The notes below the pieces were generated by a model. That model made no database searches. It saw nothing but the letters and a program-made list of their open reading frames with translations, and was not told where the DNA came from. DNA of 64,000 nt from Magnetococcales bacterium (GTDB taxonomy: Bacteria; Pseudomonadota; Magnetococcia; Magnetococcales; JADFYX01). Positions within the stretch are counted from its first letter, which is position 1. Each line of letters starts with the position of its first letter. Positions 8,883 through 17,745 of this stretch are shown here, piece after piece. The position numbers were made by a program, and so were the translations under genes. The stretch lies in assembly GCA_015232365.1 (NCBI GenBank), contig JADFZU010000004.1, forward strand, positions 1-64,000, given 5' to 3'.

Positions 8883-10813
8883 TAAATTTTTCTCCCTTTT
8901 TTTTCTTTAATTTGCTTCCACCTATATGCCAAAAGGGTAAAAACTGCGATAGCATATACATATGGTTCGCCATTTTCATGAGTTGCCGCCAACCAAAAAT
9001 GCAGGGCGATCAAGATGTTGACCAAGTATACTGATTTATGTATTTTTTTCCACTTTTCATTACCAAGCTCACGGCGTTTGCTTTTTGTCGAGGTCACGGC
9101 TAAAACGATTAAAATAGCAAACGCAAGCATACCAAGAATGATAAATGGCCGCTTGCTGATATCATCAATAATTTCGTGTAAGTTGAATAACCACTCCAAC
9201 CAAAAATATGTGGCCACATGAAGAGAGGCATAGAAAAATGCATAGAGGCCAATCATCCGTGAGTACTGCATCAGAAGCTTTACTTTGGTGATCTCTGCTA
9301 CAGGTCTCAGTGCCAAAGAGAGCAGAATAAAGTTAAAAGCCCAATCTCCAAGATAGCGGTTGATAAAGCCCACAGGCATCTGTCCTAGGGAGCTTCCAGG
9401 GGTAATGCCGCCAATCATTATTCTACCGACAAGCCAGATGATTGGAAGTAGAGAGAACATGAAAAGCAACGGTTTTAAATTGGAGCGACTCTTTTTTTCC
9501 AGTTTATGTTCCCGGCTTTCATCCATACCGCTTTTAATCAGCCATAAGGCGTATAGCATAACCAGAAGGTTGCTAGCCCCAATAAGAATAAATGGTGCTT
9601 TAGGGCCAACGGCATCAAAGTAATAGCCGCCGCTTTGGACCAGCATTACTACGCCAATTCCACTTACTAAAAAGAGCACCCCCTGTACCGAACCAAGCAC
9701 ATGTTTTGGAGCTAATTCAGCAGCTAGGATTTTTGGTGCAATCAGGCAGCCAGCTTGACCAATGCCAACCAGTAGTAGTGGGAACAACATCGTGTGCCAA
9801 TCAAATGGATTGGAGACCAACCAGCCAATAGCAACAAACCCCAATCCAGTTAATGAGAGGCTGGCTCCAATAGCGGAAATTCGGCTATTTGTCTCCATAT
9901 AACGACGCCACATTGGCATGGCTATTAGAATTACCAGGCCAATATATCCCAACATCAAACTGGCTTGTCCAGCGGCAAAAGCCCTGGAAACTCCTACAAC
10001 ATCAGCAAAAGAGATAAACCATAAGGATAGAAACAGGCTGATAACCAACATGTCAGCCCGAACATAAAAAGCTGCAGCAAAACAGAGCTGCATACGAGGG
10101 TCGCTTGAGATTAGCTCCCATGCTTGAGCAAAAGGAAGTTGGGTAGATGCTTCTTTTACAGGTTGCTGTTTTGGCATGTAGCGGTTGACAATATATGCTC
10201 CGGCACAGGCTACAAAAAATGGTATAAGCATAATAGCCGGGACGCTGTCTATACCTTTTGGGATCTGCATGAGAATTGCACAAATAACAGTGCTGCCCAA
10301 AGCCATCATGGTGATCATATTGGGAAGAAGAATTGGTTTTTTCTGGTAGAGGGTTGCATCTCCACCTAGTGTTGAGAGTTGCATCTGGACGGTGTCGGTA
10401 CCAAGAGAGATAAGAATCCGCATTATGTAGTAAAATGTCAGACTGCTAAAGCCGATTACTACCTCAATGTTTTTACTGAACGGGACTAAAGCAGCACCTA
10501 ATGCCGCCAATAAAAAACCGTAAAATACCGACTTCAGTCTTTTGCTGTTACTCCAGTATGGGCCAAGAAAAAAAATAAGGGCCAAACTGATGATTTGTGT
10601 TACCACCTGCAAGTGGGCGTTAATGGTTCCCTCTTCCTCGTAAGGGATGACAATAACCTCATCAAGAAATAGCGGTTGCAAGGCGACAGTTAGAGATATT
10701 ACCAGTGTGCTAACAGCCGAAACAAGATAGAACGTAGTCCAATCCTTTTGCTCTAAAGCACTCTTATATGGTGTAGCTTCCAGGCCATCAAATTCATTTT
10801 TATCCATATCCAT
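8882..10813 (-). CDS. mamZ: MamZ: MFS transporter fused to a ferric reductase-like membrane domain
   Basis: About 643 residues. The N-terminal ~430 residues form a major-facilitator transporter with ~12 membrane segments, closely resembling MamH of this window. The C-terminal ~200 residues are a YedZ/MsrQ-type haem-binding domain (RYLGDWAFNFILLSLALRP, a His in YASLHVATYFW and another in IALHFWLAATH). This fusion is diagnostic of MamZ, a magnetosome protein thought to transport iron and reduce it. The start is placed at ATG 10813, preceded by AAGGG; a GTG at 10852 would overlap mamX. It acts with MamX and MamH in known systems. Confidence 0.93.
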   Translation of the reverse strand: MDMDKNEFDGLEATPYKSALEQKDWTTFYLVSAVSTLVISLTVALQPLFLDEVIVIPYEEEGTINAHLQVVTQIISLALIFFLGPYWSNSKRLKSVFYGFLLAALGAALVPFSKNIEVVIGFSSLTFYYIMRILISLGTDTVQMQLSTLGGDATLYQKKPILLPNMITMMALGSTVICAILMQIPKGIDSVPAIMLIPFFVACAGAYIVNRYMPKQQPVKEASTQLPFAQAWELISSDPRMQLCFAAAFYVRADMLVISLFLSLWFISFADVVGVSRAFAAGQASLMLGYIGLVILIAMPMWRRYMETNSRISAIGASLSLTGLGFVAIGWLVSNPFDWHTMLFPLLLVGIGQAGCLIAPKILAAELAPKHVLGSVQGVLFLVSGIGVVMLVQSGGYYFDAVGPKAPFILIGASNLLVMLYALWLIKSGMDESREHKLEKKSRSNLKPLLFMFSLLPIIWLVGRIMIGGITPGSSLGQMPVGFINRYLGDWAFNFILLSLALRPVAEITKVKLLMQYSRMIGLYAFFYASLHVATYFWLEWLFNLHEIIDDISKRPFIILGMLAFAILIVLAVTSTKSKRRELGNEKWKKIHKSVYLVNILIALHFWLAATHENGEPYVYAIAVFTLLAYRWKQIKEKKGRKI

Positions 10814-10823
10814 AGACAGACCC

Positions 10824-11591
10824 TTACTCCTCTTCATGGGCAAGGGCTGCACCTGGTTCCCACATTCCGATCATATGTCCATTGCGCAGGTTACACAGTT
10901 GACCATTGACTGATATAGTTCTCACATACTGCATCTGAGGATTTCGCTGACCTATCTCTTTATATGCCGTCCCTTTTACAAATAGCCCAGTCTGCACACT
11001 ACACTCCTCTTTTTGTAAAAACCAATTTGGAGCCAAGTTATACCATGCGGGTTTGTTGATGCCATCGTTAATCAGTACGTTGATGTTTTCTCGTCCTGAC
11101 TGAACGGTTTTTGACAGAACTCGGATAATTTTGCCCTGAAAGCGGGTAATACCAAACCGCTCGTGCCACTCTGGGTCGAGGGTTGGATCTGGTCTGGGCA
11201 TAAGAGGAATACGTTGGGCAACTGCAATGGTTTTTGCTGTTTTATTCCCGGTTGCTGTTTTTGGGGGTTGTACAGTTTTTCTGGCAACAATTTTATGGCA
11301 ATGGGTGCAGAGCTGCTTTTCCCGTCCATCACGGTGGGGTGGAACAGCATTGCGGACGATAGCTGGCACAACTTTGGAGCGGCCTGACAGAGTTGGGGAG
11401 ATTATTTCATGACAGCTTGAGCAGACCATTTTTTGTCGACCAGCCCTATGTGGCGAGGCAACGCCAGCAGCAATGGGTGGGACGTTATCGTATACATGGT
11501 CTTCCCATGGGTCATTTTTAAAAATTGAGAGTAACAAAAGGCCGATGCCGAAGACAATTCCGACGGCCATAATCCATTCGGCAATATTCAA
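10824..11591 (-). CDS. mamX: MamX: magnetosome c-type cytochrome with two magnetochrome motifs
   Basis: 255 residues. An N-terminal membrane anchor (~4-24) is followed by two magnetochrome CXXCH motifs, CSSCH at 57-61 and CTHCH at 95-99, each with the family's preceding PHR(A/D)GR segment. The C-terminal ~120 residues match the MamS-type domain also seen in the gene at 31139. MamX is a redox protein needed for proper magnetite growth together with MamZ. The start codon appears to be TTG at 11591, weakly supported by an upstream GGAAT; no ATG gives a complete signal anchor. First gene of a - strand operon. Confidence 0.93.
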   Translation of the reverse strand: MNIAEWIMAVGIVFGIGLLLLSIFKNDPWEDHVYDNVPPIAAGVASPHRAGRQKMVCSSCHEIISPTLSGRSKVVPAIVRNAVPPHRDGREKQLCTHCHKIVARKTVQPPKTATGNKTAKTIAVAQRIPLMPRPDPTLDPEWHERFGITRFQGKIIRVLSKTVQSGRENINVLINDGINKPAWYNLAPNWFLQKEECSVQTGLFVKGTAYKEIGQRNPQMQYVRTISVNGQLCNLRNGHMIGMWEPGAALAHEEE

Positions 11592-11727
11592 GATAACTAC
11601 TTATTCCATCCAGAGCAGATAATTAAACTAAACTCAATACCATTGATACCTCATGTTACTGTACCAACGCAATTAATTCATGATATATAAGGTCAGAAAT
11701 GGCAGATTTAAAAGCGAGTTAACAGGA

Positions 11728-12039
11728 TTACTTTTTTGAAGGTTTTTCATACATGATCATATGAATAATGGTCATGCCGACAAAAGCCCAAGCAGCAATA
11801 GGGTGTATACGCATGGGGCGTAAAATTTTCAGGCCGGTCAACATAGAAACTGCTAATGAGCTTGCCATACCTGCTTTAACTACCTCACGACCCCTGCGGC
11901 GTTGATTTGAGCTTTTTCTGGAGTTTTGTCGGACAATTTTTCTTCTTTCCCGTTCTGCATTTTTTGCCCTGCTTACTGGAATCTCTACAGTAGTTGATTC
12001 TAACTTCTCTATTTGTAGTTCAGATGTTTTTGCATCCAT
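11728..12039 (-). CDS. small basic membrane protein of the magnetosome island, unknown
   Basis: 103 residues: a charged N-terminal half with a very basic block (~26-52, rich in Arg/Lys) and a hydrophobic C-terminal half with two possible membrane helices. The second helix carries two histidines ten residues apart (RIHPIAAW and IIHMIMYE), a spacing reminiscent of haem-ligating helices in cytochrome b561/DUF4405-type proteins. GAGAAAAG lies before the ATG. It is flanked by mamX downstream and a terminator-like hairpin upstream, so it may be its own unit. I do not recognise it as a named Mam protein. Confidence 0.65.
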   Translation of the reverse strand: MDAKTSELQIEKLESTTVEIPVSRAKNAERERRKIVRQNSRKSSNQRRRGREVVKAGMASSLAVSMLTGLKILRPMRIHPIAAWAFVGMTIIHMIMYEKPSKK

Positions 12040-12152
12040 GATCTTTTCTCACAAATCAATTGGTTGTGAATCTCTAGCCGGTATACTTTTGAAATACCAG
12101 AGTTAGTTGACAATACATCTCATTTAGATCTAAGTCTAGATTATTCACGCAA

Positions 12153-12184
12153 AAAAAAGGCCACAAATTAATGCGGCCTTTTTT
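12153..12184 (-). terminator. hairpin terminator after the mms6-like/mamF-like operon
   Basis: Inverted repeat AAAAAAGGCC / GGCCTTTTTT (arms 12153-12162 and 12175-12184, 12-base loop). It carries a T-run on both strands. It lies 60 bases beyond the end of the - strand MamF-like gene, so it probably ends that operon and separates it from the 103-residue gene. Confidence 0.75.
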
Positions 12185-12247
12185 ATTTAAATATTCAGAC
12201 ACAGAAATGGAGAGTTTATTCTCCTCTTTATCTAAACCCAATAGCTT

Positions 12248-12583
12248 CTAAAGTTTTCCAGCTACCATTCCAACAACAGGCAGACGCCAAGCCCGTGTCA
12301 ATAGTACTGATATGATACCAATTACTGCAAAGAGAGCTATTGCCAATACAGAGAAGCTAAAAAAGAAAGCTCCAACTACTGGAATGTGCAAGCTGAAAAT
12401 AGCAAGTACGCCCCAGATCCACAGGACCAATCCCTGGCGAGCATGAAAGTGAACATACTCATCATCTTTATTGAAAATCAGTGGCACTAAGCACAGTACT
12501 CCCAAGTAGCTAAGTAGAGACAAAACTCTTGATCTAGTGCTATGGCTGCTTTTTAGCATCCATGAAGTATTTGGCAAATTCAT
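12248..12583 (-). CDS. MamF/MmsF family magnetosome membrane protein (second copy)
   Basis: 111 residues with three hydrophobic segments and the family hallmark VHFHARQGLVLWIW, nearly identical in pattern to the gene at 19769. MamF/MmsF proteins are abundant magnetosome membrane proteins that influence magnetite crystal size and shape. It has an extra ~18-residue polar N-terminus. A clear AAAGGATAG site precedes the ATG. It is co-oriented with and 20 bases downstream of the Ala-rich Mms6-like gene, forming a two-gene crystal-shaping operon divergent from mamH. Which copy is MamF and which MmsF cannot be decided by eye. Confidence 0.88.
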   Translation of the reverse strand: MNLPNTSWMLKSSHSTRSRVLSLLSYLGVLCLVPLIFNKDDEYVHFHARQGLVLWIWGVLAIFSLHIPVVGAFFFSFSVLAIALFAVIGIISVLLTRAWRLPVVGMVAGKL

Positions 12584-12603
12584 TCTATCTATCCTTTAAA
12601 AAG

Positions 12604-13173
12604 CTAGCTGATTGCTTCGTCTAACTCACTGGTTAGTCCTTCACGATTTTTCATATAACTATATATGCCAACACCAACTGCAGCAACCGCACCTGCTAGA
12701 AGTACCGGTCCCCATGCCCCAAAGCCCATACCCAAGCCAAGGCTTGTACCGGTTCCAGACCAGATAGTTCCACTTGCAGCAGCAGCTTTGGCTGTGCTTC
12801 CAGTAACAGCAGCCGTTCCGCCACCAGTTGCAGCTTTAGTCGCTAGTGTTTGTCCTGTAGCAGTGGCTCCTGCAGTTGCTGCACCCTTGGCAGCAGCACC
12901 CTTGGCAGCGGCTGCTCCCTTTACCTTGGCAGCTTTTGCAACTTCAGGTAGTTCCCACTCACCCTGTAGCATCATTGGATTGGCAGCAGCACCCTTGGCA
13001 GCGGCTCCATTTGCAGCAGCACCCTTGGCAGCGGCTCCATTTGCAGCAGCACCTTTAGCTCCAGCACCCTTAGCCCCAGCGGCTTTGGCAGCTTTTGGTG
13101 CTTGCCATTCTGCCTCTTGAATAACTGCCCCTTGAGGTATGCCCATCATCTGCGGATTGGTAGCAACAGCCAT
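12604..13173 (-). CDS. Mms6/MamD-like protein with Ala/Gly/Lys-rich repeats
   Basis: 189 residues. Two copies of an N-P-x-M-M...EW-x-(A/L)-P-(K/E)-(A/V) motif (near residues 6-30 and 64-80) frame a low-complexity region built from (A)AAKGAAANG units. The C-terminus is the Mms6-type module: GTIWSGTGTSLGLGMGFG, a hydrophobic helix and an acidic tail (LTSELDEAIS). In Mms6 the LG-rich part drives assembly and the acidic tail binds iron or magnetite. A GGGGAA site precedes the ATG. The opposite strand has a long open frame only because of the repeat composition. Confidence 0.87.
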   Translation of the reverse strand: MAVATNPQMMGIPQGAVIQEAEWQAPKAAKAAGAKGAGAKGAAANGAAAKGAAANGAAAKGAAANPMMLQGEWELPEVAKAAKVKGAAAAKGAAAKGAATAGATATGQTLATKAATGGGTAAVTGSTAKAAAASGTIWSGTGTSLGLGMGFGAWGPVLLAGAVAAVGVGIYSYMKNREGLTSELDEAIS

Positions 13174-13793
13174 GTGATTCCCCTACATAAATTTAGTGAA
13201 TTATATTAACTAGAGCAACGGAGATAATAGAAATGGATCAATATCTGAATCAGTTCACCCCTCTTAACTTCTTACTCAAGGGAACTTATATTTTAGATCG
13301 TGCTCGCCTAATCATCACCAATTAAATAAAAAACTCAATTACTATTTGCTAATTTAGATACACCAAATACATGGTCTGACGCAACAAAAAATATTGTGTA
13401 AAATGAAAAAAAACCTGGTAAATAATAATGGTTCTTATTAACAGTATTATGTTAAATGTTAATATGTTGATTTAAAAGTAAATTATTAAACATTGACTAC
13501 TCTTTCTTTTGGTCGCAAGAATCTGTTGTTACTCATTGATATATTAATAAAAATTCTATCAAGATTTTGTCAAGCAAATACAGTCAAGTGAATTAAAAGT
13601 TTATTTATGAGTAAATATCTGGCGAAATAGGTGTGGAATTTGTTACTTTGCCCGGAGACTCAGCAGTGTGGTAAGTAGTCGCTGAGTCTAAATTGCTTGC
13701 AGATGATTTAATTTGTGTTTGCTATGGTTTTACCGATAAGATGTAGGACTACGCAAAAGTAGCTCTATTTATAATTTGGAGAAAAACACCACA
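13174..13793. promoter_or_regulatory. divergent intergenic region between the mms6-like operon and mamH
   Basis: 620 bases without a convincing gene, strongly AT-rich (especially 13310-13620). It must contain the promoters of the - strand mms6-like/mamF-like operon and of the + strand mamH-mamT cluster. TTGACT at 13493 with AAGAAT 18 bases further on is a weak sigma70-like candidate for the + direction. GGAGAA at 13778 is the mamH ribosome-binding site. No repeat copy or strong operator is visible. Confidence 0.5.
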
Positions 13794-15035
13794 ATGTCTC
13801 GTGCTACGGTTCAAGAGCGACACTGGAATACTCTGTTTCTCGTTGTTGCCTTGTCGATGATTTTCATGACGCTTGTTCTGGCTATCCAACCTCTGTTCCT
13901 TCGGAGTTTGGGGTTGGCTCGTGAAAATGCTGGTTTTGTAAATGCTAACATCCAGGTGATCACCGAGGTGGTTGACCTTTTGTTTGTTGGTTATCTTGGC
14001 TACCTGTCTGACCGTTTTGGTCGCACCCCTTTGATGGTGTACGGGTTTGTTCTAGCAGGGGTTACCGCTCTTCTTACACCGTTCAGCAAAGAGATTGCTG
14101 CTATGGTCGGTTTGAACGGGGTTGCTGTTTTTTATGTTGCCCGCTCAGTCATGTCTATTGGTACTACGGCGGTATGGCCTCAGGTTGCGACGTTGACTGG
14201 AGACTACACCGACAAAAAAAGCCGTCCTAAACTTCTGGCAAAAGTTGGTTTTATGATGGCCTTTGGTGCGACGCTGGTCTATGCCGTTTTAATGCAGCTG
14301 CCTAAACACTCTGGAATTGTCACCGTAATGTTGTTGCCTGTTGTTGTGGCTTTTGCAGGAGCTTGGCTATCCAGGGATTTTTTGATTGAGGTTGCTCCAA
14401 AACTTAAACAGGAGAGCTTTCCCTTTCAAGATGTTAAAGATCTGCTAAAAAAAGAGAGAAGGTTGCGCTTGAGTTTTTTTGCTGCTTTTTCATCTCGTAA
14501 TGATATGGTCATTGTCGGTCTTTTTTTAATGACTTGGTTTATCTATTATTCAGATCTGCTTAATGATGTCAGTCATGCACAAGCTGCTGGTCGGGCAGGG
14601 TTGGTTATCGGTTTTGTTGGTCTGGTTGTCTTGGTTACGATTCCAATTTGGGGTTGGGCTATTGCCAGGTTTGGCAGGGTTTCTGCTTTGGTAGCTGGTT
14701 TGATGTTGTCTGGTATTGGCTTTACGGCAATTGGTCTGGTTTATAATCCAATGAGTTGGTGGATTATGCTTCCAGCCGCTTTTGTCGGAACCGGGCAGGC
14801 AGGCTGTTTGCTGGCTCCTCAAACTCTAGCTCTGGATCTGGCTCCTGATAAGATTCGCGGTTCGGTCATGGGAGCCTTCAACACTGTCGGCTGTATTGGT
14901 GTTATATTTTTTCTACAAATTGGTGGGTTTTTATTTGATTGGATTAGTCCGACAGCCCCTTTTATTTTTACAGGAATTGCTAACTTTGTCATAATGTTGT
15001 ATGGTTTTTCAATTCTTAAAAGTGATTACAAATAA
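13794..15035 (+). CDS. mamH: MamH: magnetosome major-facilitator transporter
   Basis: 413 residues with ~12 membrane segments and the MFS loop motif GYLSDRFGRTP between helices 2 and 3. It aligns throughout with the transporter half of MamZ in this window. MamH is thought to carry iron into the magnetosome or cell compartment feeding it. The start is ATG 13794 with GGAGAA 10 bases upstream; a TTG 18 bases earlier would place the ribosome site inside the gene. It is the first gene of the long + strand magnetosome cluster and is followed by a ~240 base gap before mamI. Confidence 0.93.
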   Translation: MSRATVQERHWNTLFLVVALSMIFMTLVLAIQPLFLRSLGLARENAGFVNANIQVITEVVDLLFVGYLGYLSDRFGRTPLMVYGFVLAGVTALLTPFSKEIAAMVGLNGVAVFYVARSVMSIGTTAVWPQVATLTGDYTDKKSRPKLLAKVGFMMAFGATLVYAVLMQLPKHSGIVTVMLLPVVVAFAGAWLSRDFLIEVAPKLKQESFPFQDVKDLLKKERRLRLSFFAAFSSRNDMVIVGLFLMTWFIYYSDLLNDVSHAQAAGRAGLVIGFVGLVVLVTIPIWGWAIARFGRVSALVAGLMLSGIGFTAIGLVYNPMSWWIMLPAAFVGTGQAGCLLAPQTLALDLAPDKIRGSVMGAFNTVGCIGVIFFLQIGGFLFDWISPTAPFIFTGIANFVIMLYGFSILKSDYK

Positions 15036-15276
15036 GCTGATTTGCGTGAAATTGTTTAAGGTGGCTGTATAAAAAAAATGGTTTAATGCTGTTTTTATTT
15101 TCGATGTTGCGTATCAATAGTGTATACCTACACTGTTAAATTATTTTTTGATTTACGTTAACATACGGCTATTGCAAGCATTGGAAAAGTTAACCGATTG
15201 CTTTGTCAGTCTAAGTTAATAATTACAGGTTTTAATCTTAGTCGTGAAAAATTTGATTTTAAAGAGGATTCAATAG

Positions 15277-15513
15277 ATGGCCAACATAATATTTGGGTTG
15301 GTGGCACTTGCACTTGGTTTGTGGGGTGTTTCTGTTTGGTGGTGGTCAATAGTTGAAATTTTGCGTGGCATAGTGCCAATTGCACTGATTCTGCTTGGGT
15401 TGGTGGCTCTAGGTGCTGGTGTTACCCGTATGCGAGAGAGGGATTTAGATGACGGTGCTGAGTTTAGTGGATCTGTAGATCTGCAAGATGAAGCTATATC
15501 ATTGGAAAAATAA
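15277..15513 (+). CDS. mamI: MamI: small magnetosome membrane protein
   Basis: 78 residues with two membrane helices (~4-22 and ~31-50) linked by the conserved WWWSIVEILRG segment, and a polar acidic tail. Size, topology and position directly before mamE match MamI, which is essential for magnetosome membrane invagination in model strains. The AGAGGA site is well placed before ATG 15277. It is separated from mamE by only 10 bases. Confidence 0.93.
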   Translation: MANIIFGLVALALGLWGVSVWWWSIVEILRGIVPIALILLGLVALGAGVTRMRERDLDDGAEFSGSVDLQDEAISLEK

Positions 15514-15523
15514 GGTTTCATAA

Positions 15524-17656
15524 ATGTCTCAGTCCGATGCATTCTGTGGGAAGGTTTACCACAAATATCTCTATTTAGTCGGTGTAACCGCGGTTCTGGT
15601 TATGATCGGCAGTTATTGGTATGTTGAGTACTATTCTGGCCATCATCGTGGTGAGCATGGTGGTGGCAACGTAACAGCAGCAAATAGCCGACATTCTCCA
15701 GGCAATGTTGTCGGGACGAACCGTCCTATACCTTCAGCATCCCAGCCACAGATGCAGTCTCCTGCTGTCAAGCCACAGATGCAGCCTCCAGCAGTTCTGG
15801 AACAGCAGCTTCCTGCCCAGCCGGTTGCTGCACAGTTTCCAGCAGAGGGTAATACATTTTCTTCTGTTGCACGTGCTATGATGCCTAGTGTTGTCAATGT
15901 TAGTGCAACTACAGCTAAAAACCCGGAACCTGTTCCGCCAGAGCAAAAGCAGTCGCCTGGTTTGAAATTTGCGCAGCCGTTTAGCGGTATTGCTCAGGAG
16001 AGTATTGGTTCTGGTATTGTTATTACCAAAGATGGCTATGTGTTGACAAACTTTCATGTGATTGATAAAGCCCGGCATATCAGTGTTACAATTTTTAATG
16101 CCATGGGAACCAAACGCTACCATGCCGATGTTGTTGGTCGGGATGAGATGAAAGATCTGGCTCTTTTGAAAATATCGCCAGTTCGGGACCTTACTCCTGC
16201 TGCTCTTGGCAATAGTGAAAAAATGCAAGTTGGTGATTCGGTTATCGCTATCGGTAGCCCTTTTGGTCTTGACCAGACTGTGAGCAAAGGAATTGTCTCT
16301 GGTAAGAATAAGGTGGTCAATATTGGTGGGACAATCCATAAAGGCTTGTTACAGACCGATGCTGCTATCAACCGTGGTAACTCTGGCGGGCCTCTAGTCG
16401 ACAGAGGCGGTACGGTAATTGCCGTCAATACCGCTATATACACCACAACAAGTGCTTTTGCCGGCGTAGGTTTTGCTGTACCAATAAATAGTGCTAAGGA
16501 GTTTATGGAGGAGTTGATCCGTATTCCAAATGTCAAGCCTAAGCTTACAGGTCAGGGCGTGATGGCAGCTATGCCGGTTGCTGCAGCTACTGCACCGCCA
16601 ATCTCTGCAAATGCAGTTATGCCTCATGATGATCGGGGACCGTGTGAATCGTGTCATGAGATTCTTCCCGGCAACCAGCCGATTATGACTGTCGCCGCTA
16701 GAAATGCTCCACCAATCACAGCCGACGCTATTTTGCCCCACGGCGACCGTGGGCCATGTGAATCATGTCATGATATACTCCCCGGTCCTCAGCCGATTAA
16801 CTTTGGCCTTGGACCCCATGGTAAGATGGGGCGGGAAGCTTTGAGTAAATTTGGTTTTGCTCCCGGCGGAGCAATAGGTCTACCGGCGGCAAATGTTACA
16901 GGGGCCCCGGCAAGGATGGGGGCCAACCTCCAGCCTCTGGACCAAGCCAGTGCCAAACGTTTGAATTCACCTGTTCCTGGCGGGGTGCTTGTCGTCTCAG
17001 TTGAGCAGGGTACAGCATTCAATATAGCCGGTTTGCAGTTGGATGATATTATATTCAAAGTTGACGGTAGGCGGATTGCGTCTATTGAGCAATTTGATAC
17101 TGTGATCAATAGTTTTGAGGCTGGTGAAGAGGTCCGGGTCTCTGTAGTTCGTAATGGTGACCGACTTGATTTAACATTGATCGTTGATGCTCCAGGGGTA
17201 CAACCGGTAGCTTTGGTGCAGCCTCAGCAAAATTTTGCCGGTCCTGACACCCAACAGAACTTTCAACTCCAAAACATGCAGACTCAGCCTGCTATTCCTG
17301 GGCAGGCTGGCAATAATCCCATGCAACCAAAACGGGCTGGTGTAGTCGGCCCGGTTTTGACTGAGTTTGAGTGGATGGGAATGGAGATGAGTCCAGTTAA
17401 AGCAAAAACTGCTGCACCCAATCAACCTGGCCGCTTGCAAACTAGAAGTGCAGGGGCTTTGGTAGCCGATGTTGATGTTGGCTCTTCAGCACAGTTGGCT
17501 GGCATCAAGCGTGGTGATGTTCTTTTGGCTATCAACGGTAAGCCGGTTGATAATGCAGGAGCTTTAGATAAGGCTATCAAAGATGTAAAAGGTCAGGCTG
17601 GAGTTTTGTTGGAAGTAGAACGTAGAGGTCAGCGGTTGTTTACAGTGTTGCAATAA
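15524..17656 (+). CDS. mamE: MamE: HtrA-like protease with two magnetochrome motifs and two PDZ domains
   Basis: 710 residues. N-terminal signal anchor (~12-32), a Pro/Gln-rich linker, then a trypsin-like domain with a complete triad His178, Asp211, Ser287 (GNSGGP). Two c-type haem motifs follow, CESCH at 374-378 and 412-416, each in the HDDRGPCESCH/HGDRGPCESCH magnetochrome context. PDZ domains lie at ~445-545 and ~620-705. MamE sorts magnetosome proteins and triggers crystal maturation by proteolysis (including of MamO and MamP in model strains). All catalytic residues are present, so it should be active. Confidence 0.96.
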   Translation: MSQSDAFCGKVYHKYLYLVGVTAVLVMIGSYWYVEYYSGHHRGEHGGGNVTAANSRHSPGNVVGTNRPIPSASQPQMQSPAVKPQMQPPAVLEQQLPAQPVAAQFPAEGNTFSSVARAMMPSVVNVSATTAKNPEPVPPEQKQSPGLKFAQPFSGIAQESIGSGIVITKDGYVLTNFHVIDKARHISVTIFNAMGTKRYHADVVGRDEMKDLALLKISPVRDLTPAALGNSEKMQVGDSVIAIGSPFGLDQTVSKGIVSGKNKVVNIGGTIHKGLLQTDAAINRGNSGGPLVDRGGTVIAVNTAIYTTTSAFAGVGFAVPINSAKEFMEELIRIPNVKPKLTGQGVMAAMPVAAATAPPISANAVMPHDDRGPCESCHEILPGNQPIMTVAARNAPPITADAILPHGDRGPCESCHDILPGPQPINFGLGPHGKMGREALSKFGFAPGGAIGLPAANVTGAPARMGANLQPLDQASAKRLNSPVPGGVLVVSVEQGTAFNIAGLQLDDIIFKVDGRRIASIEQFDTVINSFEAGEEVRVSVVRNGDRLDLTLIVDAPGVQPVALVQPQQNFAGPDTQQNFQLQNMQTQPAIPGQAGNNPMQPKRAGVVGPVLTEFEWMGMEMSPVKAKTAAPNQPGRLQTRSAGALVADVDVGSSAQLAGIKRGDVLLAINGKPVDNAGALDKAIKDVKGQAGVLLEVERRGQRLFTVLQ

Positions 17657-17745
17657 AATTTTCCATGGTTAGCTAGCTTTGGTATTTTATAGAATATCAA
17701 GCTAATTAGGCGTTTGATTAATACTTTTGATGGGGGCTTGAAAAG

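Noticed and set aside
12665-13120. Long Ala/Pro-rich open frame antisense to the Mms6-like gene
   Set aside because: It arises from the GCA/GCN-rich repeats of the real gene; it has no ribosome site, and its sequence is only a mirror of the repeats.
13420-13450. Fur-box-like AATAATAATGGTTCTTATTA upstream of mamH
   Set aside because: Too few matches to the Fur consensus, and the surrounding DNA is so AT-rich that such matches are expected by chance.
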